A stretch of DNA of 64,000 bases from positions 434,001 to 498,000 of the forward strand of contig NW_002476463.1 of the NCBI RefSeq assembly GCF_000189635.1, given 5' to 3'. This DNA comes from Tetrahymena thermophila SB210. Lineage: Eukaryota; Ciliophora; Oligohymenophorea; Hymenostomatida; Tetrahymenidae. Every line of letters begins with the position of its first letter. Positions within the stretch are counted from its first letter, which is position 1. The notes under the pieces are model-generated. The model saw only the letters and a program-made list of their open reading frames with translations. It was not told the DNA's origin and did not search any database. Below, one piece after another: positions 25,513 through 37,559 of the stretch. The position numbers and the translations under genes were made by a program.

Positions 25513-28500
25513 TTGAAATTATAAATGTATGTATGTATGTATGACTTTATAGATTTTGTTTCTTTGTTTTTCTGATTAAGATATTATCTATTTATTTAAT
25601 TAGTAGTTGAAATTTTAAATTATTTTTTATGCAATTTTTTTATTCTTTATTGCTTACTTATAAAATTTTGTAATGTTAGTTTGTTTGTTTATTTGTTTAT
25701 ACAGATTCGCTTGAAAAAAGCTTATTTAAAGAAATTGATTAAATTATATTAAATTTTTAATTAGATCTGATAAGTTCAATAACAAAAAAATAAGTGTTCG
25801 AGAGAGACAGATAGTAAATTAATCAGTCAGTCAGTCAGTCTTTCTCATCATGATATTTTACAAATAAAATTATTTCTATAAAAATATCAAAATTATTGGG
25901 GTAAATAATTTATTTAATTTTTTGAGATTAGGAAGAATTTATTTGAAACATTAAATAAATTATTTATCCAAATAAAAGTAAAAATAAAGAATTTTCTAAA
26001 TACACAGGCAATTTTGAACAAAAGATATTAATTACTAAGCTATTTTACAGTGAGGACAATTTAAAATGGGTCATTAATTCCTTTTTATATTAAAAGAATT
26101 TGTTATAAATTGCCTCAGATTCTATAAGAAAAGTTAGAGATTTTTATCTATTAGATTTTTGTTTTCTTCTAAATTTGTTAAAATAATTTATTTTTTTAAA
26201 TCAAACTTATTTTTTTAAAAGTAAAAACAATAATAAACAAGCAAATATTTAATTTTAGTTATTATAGGCTACATTATTAATTAATCCATGTTGAATTTAA
26301 ACTCTTTTTTAGACTTATTTTAAGTCAGGAAGAATTTATTATAAAATTATTAGAATTTTATCAGTAAGAAAATATAAAGGGAATGAGTAGCTTGGTAGTA
26401 TCTTTTGCTTTATTTATTTTTGGACTAAAATAAAAATAAATTTGTTTTCAAATATTGACTAATTTTTATAAAATTATTTATATATTATCATTTTTTAAAT
26501 TTATTTTTTATTTTATTTTATTTCAATTATTGTTACCAATTTTACAGAATAATTGTACATAAAGGAAAGATATATAATTTAATAGGGATGTTTTGTCTAA
26601 AAGAAAATATAAAAATTAGATAGAGTCAAAGATATTATATTGAAAAACATATAAATAAACTATCGTTTAAGCACTTTTCTCAAGATAGAAAAATGAAAGA
26701 AATTACCAAATTTTTTAAAAAAAAGGCTAAAGAATAAACTTGTGGAATGTTTAGTGAGTGAACATTTCTTAATAAATTTCATTGCTACTAAACTTTCCTA
26801 AAGAAATGAAGTAGATAAGAAATTGTATTATCTTTTGCATCTTTTTTAGTTAGAAAATAAATAGAATTATTTTTAACTAAGAATTTAGATCAAAAGTCAG
26901 CGCAGTTTCCACAATTTATCATCATTATTCTTTATAAAAAATATATATATTTATTCAAAGGAAATCAAAGAAAAGAGGTAATTCGGTAGGAAAGGATTCC
27001 ATACCTCTTGATACAAATTTCCAATATTAAATGAGAAGCATATACACCAAGCAATTTAATCAATTAAATTCTTTGAATTTTTTTGTGAAAAATGTTTGGC
27101 CACTTGACTTCCCGACAAAAAATTAAAAATGATAGATTCATTCTAATCATATCAATTTGTTATTTGTAAAATTTTTGAAGGTATTAAATTTTGAAATTTT
27201 TATCTATAAAACATTAAAGATGAAAGTAGAAATAATTTAGTTGATTGATAAAAATTGAAAAATTGTTATTTATTCAACTTCAAATGTATTAACAAAAAAT
27301 CTTACTTTTAATTTAAAGCTAAAATAAAAAAATAAAAAAATAATTTAATTTTATTACAGATTTACAATTCAAAAACAAATTAATTTTATTATTTAAATTA
27401 TTTTATTTATAGTAATTAAAATTTGATAATAAATTTTAAAACAATTAATTTAATATTGTTTGTTGTAGATTTATAATTCAAAAAAATCAATAACATTTTA
27501 CATTTTTTTTAATCTTAAATTTATTAAAAAGAAATCTTTCTTTTACTTTTACAAGAAATTTAAAATAAAAATTAATAGCAATTAATTTAATTTTGATGTA
27601 AATTTTTATCATTTAAAATATTTTATTAATCAAATTTTAGTAAAAAATTTTTAAGCAATTAATATAAATTTGTTGTAGAAAAATCAATAAGATTTTACAT
27701 TTTGTATAATCTTAAATTTAAATCTTTCTTAAAATTTAATTTTGTTGTAAATTTATAATTCAATGGTTTTATAGTTTAAATTATTTTACTTATTATTAAA
27801 TTTTTTAATAAAAAACTTTAAAACATTTAAATTAATATTGTTGTAGATTTATAATTCAAAAAAATCTATGATTTTACATTTTGTTTAATCTTAAATTTAA
27901 ATCTTTCTTTTACTTTTACAAGAAATTTAAAATAAAAATTAAAAGCAATTAATTTAATTTTGCTTTAAATTTATAATTCAATGGTTTTATAGTTTAATTT
28001 ATTTTACTTATTATTAAATTTTTTAATAAAAAACTTTAAAACATTTAAATTAATATAGTTGTAGATTTATAATTCAAAATTAATCAATAAGATTTTACAC
28101 TTTGCTTAGTCTTAAATTTGTTAAAAAGAAATATTTCTTTTACTTTAACAAGAAAGCTAAAATAAAAAAATATTTTAAACTAATTTAATTTTATTATAAA
28201 TTTATAATTTAATAAGATTTTATCATTTAAATTATTTTATATCTATAAATTAAATTTTTTATTACAGATTTTTTAGCAATTAATTTAATAATCCATACAT
28301 AAATCAATAAGATTCTACAATTTATATTATTTTATTTCTATTAATTAAATTTAAAGAAAAATAAAAATATTTTCTTCAGCTAAATTGTGAAAATTAATTT
28401 TTTTAAAAAATAATCGTTTTAGTTTTTTCTAATATTTTGTGTTTTTGTATTAGATAATTTTGTTATAACATAAATTCAAATTAAAATTTAGGCTGGAAAA

Positions 28501-28855
28501 TTCATTTATTTTTTTATCATAGATTGTTGCAAAAGATTAAGTTTTGAAATTAAAAATTAGGATTTGAATGATAGAGAGTAATCAAATTTTTGTATTTTTA
28601 ACAATAACTGATTGAGTAGAAAGATTATTATTAGATAAATCTAAAGAGACTCCCAAAATTTTAAGTTTTTTGCGATATTTTTTATGATGAACAGATAAAG
28701 CAGCTTATTATCATTTTAAAGCTAGTAAGAAAATGAAAATACTTATTTTAGTCATTACAAATCGCTCATGGAAAGTAATTTACATTTTTTAAGCCAAGCT
28801 TTCCAAAGTTGAATTTAATTTTTTTCTAATTAATCATAACAAAGATTAAAAGAGC
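25513..28855. other. 3.3-kb divergent AT-rich desert
   Basis: Spacer between the cullin start (minus) and a coiled-coil gene start (plus). It contains TATG and CAGT tetranucleotide runs (25530-25545, 25827-25842), which lie in the cullin leader/promoter, and the 215-bp tandem array listed next. One small basic frame (26588-26761, 57 codons) was seen, but it is too short to separate from chance. Confidence 0.5.
27300..28340. repeat. diverged tandem array, period about 215 bp
   Basis: A composite unit recurs about four to five times. One half has GTAGATTTATAATTCAAAA, GATTTTACATTTTG, TCTTAAATTTAAATC, CTTTTACTTTTACAAGAAA and AGCAATTAATTTAATTTTG. The other half has TAATTCAATGGTTTTATAG, TTTTACTTATTATTAAATT and AAAACTTTAAAACATTTAA. 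The clearest copies start near 27465, 27838 and 28052, the last two about 215 bp apart. Noncoding; the degree of divergence suggests old unequal-crossover expansion. Confidence 0.75.
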
Positions 28856-31139
28856 ATGAGAGACAAAACTAAATCAATAGATATAAAAGCTCATGATCAA
28901 GCTAGTATATCTAATTCTATCGTAAATAGCTAAATATTACAATAATAAAATCAAAATATCAAATCATCTTCCATTTTACAACCAAAGTATTCTTTTTCCA
29001 ATTTAAGTACTTGCAATCTACCATTGAGCTAGTAAAATACTGCTAGAAATAGAAGTGACTCTCAAAAGAGTTAAATTGCTCCTCGAGATAGCCAACTTAT
29101 AACTGATTCAAAAAATGAAAATTAATAGTATTTTTAAAATCTTTAGTCCAATAAGTTATTAAATATCAATTAGTAGTAAATATCATCCATTTAAAAATAG
29201 TAGTTAAAATCTTAATCAGATTAATAGCACTAATAACAATAAGAAAATTAATAATAACAAATATAATAATAATAATATAATTTTTAATAAACTAAACATC
29301 AATCTAGGAACTCATTTCAAAGTATATCATCAGCATCTGATTAGTCTTGTAACTACCTCAAAAAGTTAGAATAATTTAAATAGGAGTAATTAGAAAAATA
29401 GAGCACTAATAATACTAATATATACTCTCTTTAGAGCTAGAATTCATATAATAATTTAAAAAATAAAAGCATTAAAGATAAGAGCCTAGAAAGGAATAAC
29501 AGTTGTTTGGGCTAGCAATCGTTTGGATAACAAAACAATTAATTTAAATCTAAAGATAGCATTTCATTTAAAGAGAAATAAACTAGTGTAGATAATTATG
29601 TTGGATTAGACAATTAAATATTAATAAAAAACTATACATTCAACGAGATAGAAAATGTAATCAAAGAACTTAATTGTAAGTGTGGGTATAAAACTGATAT
29701 AAGAGAGGTCCTCACTAAATTTGGAGAGAAGTTTTAGGACCTAAGAAAGAAAAGAGATAAACTTAAAGATAAGAATAAACAACTAAAAGAAGAACTTAAT
29801 TAATCATTTAAAGATAAAAAGCTTTTAGAAATGCAAGTTAATTATGAAGGCTATATCAATTAGGTCAATTCAAAACTTGAGGAAAAAGAGAAGCAACTGT
29901 AAAGAATTTAAACTGAAATTAAGCTTAAAGAAGCTGAATTAAAATTGAGATAGGACGAAATTCAAAATATAAAATTATAATAAAAGAAGTAATAATCTTA
30001 AAATAATACTTTTAATGCATAATAAAGCATTTAAAGTTGCAGTAGCTGCGAGATCTTAAATAATAAGTTACAGTAAGAATAAGAAATATCTTTCTAAAAA
30101 AGCAATGAGCTGTAATCTCAACTAAATCAATAGAAAGAAAAAGTAAGAATACTTGAAGACGATTTGGATTAGGTTAATTAAAAATACTAGGAAGTATGTG
30201 AAAAATAAAAAGATTATGATTAAATAATCCAAGACAAAAATGAATTAAATGAATAAATAAATCAATTAAATAATACTATTAATGAACAGAAAATAAAATT
30301 TGAAAGAGAAAAATCCTCTGTTTCAATGAAAATTCAAGAATTAGATGCTTAAAAAGCTGTAAATAATTTATTTAAATTTTAGTTTTTTTTTTTAGATGTT
30401 AAAACTTTAAATAATTTATTTTTTTATTTGATATTTGTTATTATAGATTGTGAAAAGTGACGAAAGACTTCTGCAAGACAGAGAGAGAATACTTTAAGAA
30501 AAAGAAGATGCTTTGATGGAACAGATTTAATAAGTAAATTATCATAAATAGCAGCTTGAATAAGAAAAGGAGAAATTTGAGGTGGAGAAAAATAACTTTT
30601 ATAGTGAAGCTTAAAAGATTGAAGAGGAAATGAAAAAGAAAGAGGATAATATTTAACTTAAATACTATGTCACTAATTAAAATAATAACCTTTAAAATAC
30701 ATCTTCAAAGAAAAATAGTAATTCCTAATATTTAAATAACCCAAACTTGTTGGCATCTCCTCCTATAAATTAAAATAATTTGAATGGAACAGCTAATTTA
30801 AATTAAAATAACAATCATTAGAATAGTGCTTAGTCTAATAATATAAGCATGAATAGCATGAAATTTCTTTTTAATTGCTCAGGGATGGAGGCTGACGATG
30901 AAGAAATGGAGCTAAAGATGATAGCTTTAAAAATGAATGAAGAAATGATTTCCAAGAAAATAGAAATTTAAGTTCAAGAAATGATCAAATAAAAAGAAAA
31001 ACTTGATAAAAGGGAAAAAGAACTAAGAAGACTTGAAGAAAGACTTAATGGTCCTTCTTAAAGTCATAGTCATAACAGCAGTACAAGTTTTCCAAATAAT
31101 AATTCTAGCTTCCACAGAAGCTCTAAAAAAAAACTCTGA
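28856..31139 (+). CDS. large Gln-rich coiled-coil protein, unknown
   Basis: Two exons, 28856-30358 and 30447-31139 (88-bp intron), give 731 residues. Residues 1-245 are disordered, rich in Ser, Asn and long Gln runs encoded mostly by TAA/TAG. A short ordered patch around NELNCKCGYKTDIREVLTKF (about 265-285) precedes about 300 residues of heptad-type coiled coil (Lys/Glu/Gln/Leu). After an Asn/Gln linker, a second coiled coil (about 660-710) ends in a Ser/Asn tail and a basic C-terminus. No catalytic motif. The architecture is typical of ciliate cytoskeletal or basal-body linker proteins, but that is inference only. Confidence 0.75.
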
Positions 31140-32414
31140 TAAAAATTAACTAATAAAACTAATAAATGATTAAGATTAAATCACTCAATTTATTATAAAT
31201 CGTTAAATTATAAATAATTATACATTATGTTAAAAATCCTTTTAATTTAAAAAATATAAAACTATTAAATAAATAAAAAATCTTTATAAAATAAGGCATT
31301 AATTAACAAAATTTGCACTCAATAAACATTAAATTAAAAAATGTTTGTATTTTTTAATTAGAATTTCAAAAAATATTTTTGAAAAGATTAATCTTAATTA
31401 AATTTTATCGTTATTTAAACATTTCTAATAGCAAGTACATTGATCAATAGTTATGTTTCGAGTTTTTTGAATTTAAGCTAAGCGTTTTATATCAGCGATT
31501 ATTTATAAAAATCTATCATGATAAAGCATATATAAGCTATTAATTAATTTATTTAGATTATAGTAAAAGTTATAAATTTATTAAAAATTCAAATGTTAAA
31601 TTTTTTACTATTAAACATTTATTTCAAAAAATATTAAAAATTTTATTATTATTCTAAATTGATTTTTATTTTAAACTTTTTTATGTTAACACAATATAAA
31701 ACTAAAAAGTTTATATTTAATTCTTTATTTATGATAATTTTTTATAAATATTTTCATTCTTAATATCTATCAAAAAATATTTTATTTAGTTACCGTAGTT
31801 TCTCATATATTAAGGACATATTCAGATAAAAACTTTTGATCAAATTTAGTCCATAAAATTAATTCAATTTTTTTTACAATTTATTGAAAAATATCCTTAA
31901 TATATGAGAAATTACGGTATTTAATATCTTTTTGTTTTTAGACATACTAAGTAAAATAGGAAAACGTGTATTTAATATTATTGAATTTCGTTTTAGAGTT
32001 TTTTTGCTATTTTTATTTTAAGTAAATAAAAATTTTCTGAATAAAAATAAATTAGAATTTGTTCAATTATAAAAAAAATTATCATATGTGCTTCTAATTA
32101 AAAATAAAGAACATAAATCTAATATTTGGGTTATAGACAATATATATTTTAATGTATACACTCTTATTCTTAGCTTATAAATAAATACTATCACTATACA
32201 AATAAAAGAAAATTAACACATTTAATAATTTATTAATTTTAAGTATCTATCTTAACTCTTTTGAAATTAATATTGGTCCAATCATTTTATAATTTAATAT
32301 TAGCTCAAAGATCTTAAATTACTAATTCAGTTTGTAAATTTATAAAGTTAGTTTTTAATCAAGTAGATTCATTCATTCTTAAACAAGTTTATAGCAAGCA
32401 AATAAAGTTTCAAA
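31140..32414. other. intergenic spacer with a MITE-like element
   Basis: About 1.3 kb of AT-rich DNA before the phytochelatin synthase gene. Apart from the inverted-repeat element at 31791-31919, no structure or coding frame was recognised. Confidence 0.5.
31791..31919. mobile_element. 129-bp MITE-like inverted-repeat element
   Basis: The ends are near-perfect inverted repeats of about 29 bp: left TACCGTAGTTTCTCATATAT, continuing to TTAAGGACAT at 31820, and right the complement of TACCGTAATTTCTCATATAT, continuing likewise, with two mismatches. The interior is about 70 bp and encodes nothing. Termini beginning with TA suggest insertion at a TA dinucleotide as in Tc1/mariner-derived MITEs, but no target duplication beyond TA can be shown. 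As RNA it would form a long hairpin. Confidence 0.6.
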
Positions 32415-35032
32415 ATGTCTCGTTCACTATTCAAGAAAATGTTCTATTAATTTTCAGCAGTAGAACAATAAGTTTAAACAGTTTATAAGCGTCCTCTACC
32501 AAAAATATTGATTAATTTTTCGAGTGAATAAGGTAATATATGGAAACATGTTTTACAATTTTAATATATTAAGCAATAAATATGATGATTAAAAAAGAAT
32601 ATAAAATATGGGCGATGCTATTTAATTTACAAAAAGAAAATATTTATTTTATAAATATAAGGTAAAAAACTATTTAAAGAAGCACTTGAAGAGGGTAATA
32701 TGGAATGTTATTTTCCTTTAAGTGAATAATTTATGACTTAGCTTGAACCTTCAACATGTGGTTCTACTACATTAGCGATGGTACTTAATACGTTAAATTT
32801 AGACCCAAAAAAGCGCTGGAAAGGGTAAAAAATTAAATAATAATTAATGTTATTTCTAAGTTTAAGTTTTTTATAATAAAATAACTTTCTTTATATAAAA
32901 TAGAATATGGAGATGGTATAGCGAAGAAACTTTAGAGGGGATGAAACCAGAATATATTAAATAGGGAATTGATTTAGAAAATTTTTCTCACATAACAAAG
33001 CATAATAACGCATCTATTTAAACATTTTATTATCCACATGAACATTAAAGTTAATCTTCAAAATATGACTGTGAATATCACTGCTCTAAAGATAAAATAA
33101 AATCAGCTTCTTATTCAACTTTTGTTATTTGCCTCACTGCTTGTTGTCGTCGCACTGGACTATATATGGTCTTAAACTAATCAAGAAAAGCTCTTAGTAA
33201 AAATTTATTTTGTTTATTTATTTAAGCATTACAAAAATATAATGATTATGCTATGTACCTCTTTATTTCATAGTTAAATAATAGCTTTAGTATTTTTAGG
33301 TAGTACAATGCATATCAGATATTTCCATATTAGATATTAATTAGATGATAGAATACTTTAAATGCGTTAATATATCTTTTCTGGAATAATCCTAACAACT
33401 ATTTATTCAAACATAACAAATATTTGAATTTATATTTAACAAAATAAATTAAAAATCAATTATCAGAAAACATTTTTAATTAACAATAGCATTTAAATGT
33501 TAAAATTAAAGTTTGATAAATTGAAATATTAATTTAACAAAATTAGAATATCAAATATTAAGAGAAAATTAACACAATTTTGTTTAAGGAAATAAAAATA
33601 AACGATTATAAAATAAGAAATTAATTTTTTTAATCCAGCCAGAAAATTATCATAAAAAGTTAATGCATTTAAAAATATTTTTTTAAATTTCTTCAAAATT
33701 GACAAACTAATAATAAAATTTTATTTAAAAATAAAACACAATGATTAATTTTATTCAACATAATTTTAAATAAGAGAATAAAAATAAATCATAAAAAATA
33801 AGATATTCATCATTCTTTTTTTAATTAAATAAATAAACTTAATAGATTTTTTAATATTTAAGCAATATATAAGAAAAGGAAGTTATGTTTTCAAATAAAA
33901 TTTAAAAATAAAACTCTATACCTTATGTGAAGTCTAGGATAGAATTATTTAATTAAATAAATAAATAGAAATATTTGATAAAAATAATAATGAAATGAAT
34001 AGTTATCGAAAAAATAGAAAGAAATTAAAGTAATTTGGAAATGACCATAATGAAAAAAAAAAATTTTAAATGACTCAATAAAATAAAATAGATTTGTAAA
34101 GCCTTCTTTTAAAATATTTTATTTTAAGGAATAAATTAATAGAAATGAATACTTTTAAAGCTAAAAAATATATGAAAAATACTTTTTAAAAATGAAACTC
34201 TAGTTTATTTTTTAATATTGTTTCATATAAAACTAATAAATTTATTTATCATTTTAATAAAAAAGGTTAAACAGGAGAGGGACATTTTTAGCCTGTCGGT
34301 GGATTAAATATGGCTCATTAAAAAGCTTTGATGTTTGATGTAGCAAGATTTAAATATCCTCCTTATTGGTGCAACTTAGATCTTTTATATGAGTCACTTA
34401 AAAGTTTAGACAATGTAACTAAAAGACCTAGAGGATTTGCTTTAATATCAAGGGATTTAGAAAATTTTAGCAAGATTTGCAGCATTAGTCCTGACTAAGT
34501 GTCTAAAAAGAAACTTTAAATAAAGCTGCAAAGTGAGAATTTTATGAGTAATTACAAAGATATAGATTATAAATATGATTTAATAGATTTCTACTAAAGT
34601 TTTTTAAAAGAGATGGGATTTGATTTTTCTGTTTTATTGGTTTATAATATGTATGAAGTTATGAATTACTTTGAAAAGTAAGGAGAATAAGCAGATTATT
34701 TGTTTTAGGCTTTTTCTAAAAATTAAATTTACAAAATTAGTGAAAAAATAATTTGCAAGTTATTAGAGGAAAAGAGTGAAGTAGGAATTTTGATAACAGA
34801 ATTTTGTGGAAATTATGCTCCATTGATCGCTAGTTTAGTTCTTTTATCGATTCCTGAAAGTTAATATATGAAAATTAATAAAAATTTATACAAAAACGAT
34901 ATCAAAAAATTAATTGATGAATATAAAGATTTAGACCATAAAGAAAATTTAGACAACGAATTAGAAATTGAAATTAGGAAATATATGAAATAAATTGTTG
35001 TGTCCTTTAAAAATAATCTTTTTTAAAGTTGA
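32415..35032 (+). CDS. PCS: phytochelatin synthase
   Basis: Exons 32415-32532, 32662-32824, 32904-33196 and 34266-35032 sum to 446 residues. The enzyme (glutathione gamma-glutamylcysteinyltransferase, papain-like fold) builds phytochelatins from glutathione to chelate cadmium and other metals, in the cytosol. The catalytic N-domain is clear: YKRPLPK...FSSEQGKKLFKEAL, then TQLEPSTCGSTTLAMVLN (catalytic Cys), RWKGIWRWYSEE, ALSQTGEGHFQPVGG (catalytic His) and MFDVARFKYPPYW (catalytic Asp), then RGFALISR. The C-terminal half is weakly conserved, as usual, and lacks the multiple Cys pairs of plant enzymes. Codon phases join exactly at all three introns. The third intron is 1069 bp, far longer than the others here. 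Single-copy in the window. Confidence 0.95.
33197..34265 (+). other. unusually long intron (1069 bp) in phytochelatin synthase
   Basis: Donor GTAAAAATTT follows the codons for the NQSRKAL segment, and acceptor AAAAAG precedes the SQTGEGHF segment, so the junction falls inside the conserved catalytic block. The interior is AT-rich, with many AAATAA-type stretches and no recognisable gene or RNA. Its size may reflect an insertion, but no terminal repeats were seen. Confidence 0.7.
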
Positions 35033-36119
35033 ATGAATGAATGTCCATAAATATGATCCATTATTCCATCCACTTTTAATAGCTCAATCAGAAAATTTAA
35101 ACACTTTATTTAAAAAATAATACAACAAATATAAAATAAAATAAAACTAATTTTTTAATTAATATTTAAATAATACAATTAAATTAAAAACTCTTTTGAT
35201 ATTTTATAGTTTAAAATATTTATTTGCTTGCTTCTTGTTTATAACTTATTATGTTATAGATTATTAAAATTATTTAAATTTTTAAATAAATTAAAAAAAG
35301 TATAATTAAACAATTTTATTTATATTATTTTGTAAAAAATTTCTCATCAAAAATACAAAATAATAAGCATAATACCTATTATTTTTATTTTTAATCCTTC
35401 TTCTTGTTTCCATATTTTTCATTATTTAAAAATTATCTAAATAAATAAATAAAAGGTTTGAAAAATTCTACAATTTAACAAAATTAAGATAACAAAAATT
35501 ATAGTTTTTGTTTGCTGTCTTGTCTTTGATATTTAATTTTTATGGCTAAATATTCAAACTGAACACAATCTATATAATGGTTATATTCAAATCTAATTTG
35601 ACTCCTAATGGTAAATAACCTCTAATACATGTACAATATTGTAAATCCAAGATGATGATCCAGCTGATTATACTTGTTAACTTTAAGGAAGCAGTTTTAT
35701 TGTTTCTACTTTCACATATTTTATTTAATGCAATTAGATTAAAATAATTATTTTAAAATTTAAATAGATTTTATCAAATAGTTGTAAAAAAATCAAATCT
35801 TTAAAGTTTTAAAAAATTATATTATTTTAATAGTTAAATTAGTTATTAAAACTGAACTACTAATAGAATTTATTACGTAAAACTATCAAAGATCTTCAAA
35901 TTGTATTTGATTGTTATTGTTTTTTTTTTCTATCTTGATTTTAAAAATACAAAAAAATTAAAATTAAATTCTTAAATTTTCTCCAAATATTTATGGTAAT
36001 TAGCATCTTTTTTTATTTTTAAATATAATTTATAATTAATTTAATACAATAAAAAAATTATTTATGAATTTTTAATAAAAATCAACTGAGAACAATTGAT
36101 ATTTAAAACAAATAAATAT
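35033..36119. other. convergent spacer holding a possible gene fragment
   Basis: AT-rich DNA between the 3' ends of phytochelatin synthase and a minus-strand membrane-protein gene. Apart from the fragment at 35514-35755, nothing coding was seen. Confidence 0.45.
35514..35755 (+). pseudogene. possible relic exon of a secreted/extracellular-domain protein
   Basis: An open frame without an ATG gives a hydrophobic start (AVLSLIFNFLWL), then NGYIQIQFDSQWQI, a Cys, DDDPADYTCQLQGSSF and a second hydrophobic strand. The alternation of Trp, paired Cys and Gly resembles the beta-sandwich repeats of large ciliate surface proteins (impression only). There is no start codon, no clear splice sites and a decayed flank, so it is either a relic or a missed exon. 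Base composition is less AT-rich than the surroundings. Confidence 0.3.
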
Positions 36120-37559
36120 TCAAACATCGTACAAATCATAAAAAATTTAATAAGGAGAGAAATTTAAACTTGGTTGTATATTTTTAAAAAATGCTATATA
36201 CTTGTATAACTCTAAAAATATAGGTTTCCCATATAATCTGATTTAATTCTAAGCAATAAATTATGGTAAAATATCATAGTTTAATATTAAAATAATCTTT
36301 AATCTGTCTACTTCTAGAAAGCTAATTGAAAACCACAGTCCTTTAATTTTGTAATTAAACATTTTGCAGTTTCTGATTAATTTAAAAGTAAACTCTAAAA
36401 AGCTATCTATTTTGCTACCCATAGATATATAGATTAATTTTTATTACTTATTTACTAAGAAATAATTTTTCACTCTTTTGAATATAACTTATGTACATAT
36501 AATATTAGATTTACTTTAATTGTATATTATATCGAATAGTCTATGTAAATCTTAACTCTACACATCTCTAAATTATAATTATATCATTTTTTACCTATTA
36601 TTAATTTAAAGATAATCATTTGCTATTTAGATGTCATTTAAACCCTTAATTTTCAATTTATCCTAAATAAATGTGAGATATTATGGTCCATACTTTAAAT
36701 TTTATGCAAAATTTACTAAGACTTTTGTAAAATAGGGTATTAGCACCACAAAATATACGTTTAAACTTATAAGCGAAGTGCTAAATTTAAATATATTCAA
36801 CCATAAGAATGAAAAAATCAACTAAAAGACTTGAGTAATTTATAAAATATTTTTCATCTCTGCTTCTTTTTCATAGTCATTTAAGCTACTATCTTTATAA
36901 AAAGATAATGATATCCCAAAGTTTTACAAATAAGAATAGAAAAGAATATTTTTTAAACTAGGTATTTCAGCTCTTCTATTTCCAAAAGCTAATATGAATT
37001 GATTTACACTCTGAGGTAGAAAACTAGGTAAAATAGCTAGAAAAAGTAAATGAATAATATTATATTTAAAAAATGTTCTATCTTTGTGTAACTCTAAATA
37101 ATAAGCCAATTATAAATGTGATACTAAATATCTTATAACTTAATATCGAGTTGAAGATAGTGTATAATCGTTTTCTAATATAAAAATGAATACTAAAGAA
37201 GTCAGCATAATTGTAAAAAAATACGTCCACTCAAATATAGATATGTAGTAACATTAAAGATGTAAAGCAAAGCTTTGAGCATAATAAATATAACATTTTT
37301 TTTCATATTGATAAGGATAATAATATGTTATCCCATTTATTTTTATATGAATTATGTTAAAGTATTAAATGAAAAAATAACTCCATTCATAGTTTTATAT
37401 TCTAGTTGCAGCAAGAAAAAGCAAGATAAATTCCAAAATTATAATCGCAAGCAAAGTGATAAAGCAATATTAGTAATACAATTAAAAAAAACTAGTTATC
37501 ATAGCTATTTTTTAAAGTATATTTAAAATATAAAAATAAAACAAAATTCGCTTTTCCAT
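36120..37559 (-). CDS. unknown multi-span membrane protein
   Basis: Single exon of 479 residues from ATG 37559 to TGA 36120-36122. At least four hydrophobic segments are visible: about 30-50 (FITLLAIIILEFILLFLAA), 115-138 (YFFTIMLTSLVFIFIL), 170-187 (HLLFLAILPSFL) and 235-270. The final 200 residues are mostly soluble with Gln/Asn/Lys and several aromatic residues, ending YDLYDV. No known family recognised. Its ending resembles the YDLYEF of the membrane protein at 16030-17151. It is convergent with phytochelatin synthase. Confidence 0.7.

Noticed and set aside
26588..26761. 57-codon basic frame in the cullin/coiled-coil spacer
   Set aside because: With TGA as the only stop, a frame of this length is expected by chance; no domain or neighbour support.
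27300..28340. CRISPR-like array
   Set aside because: Repeats are long, diverged and AT-rich without uniform spacers, and the genome is a eukaryote.
37275..37526. 83-codon plus-strand frame
   Set aside because: Antisense to the N-terminus of the membrane protein at 36120-37559, which has a 479-codon frame.
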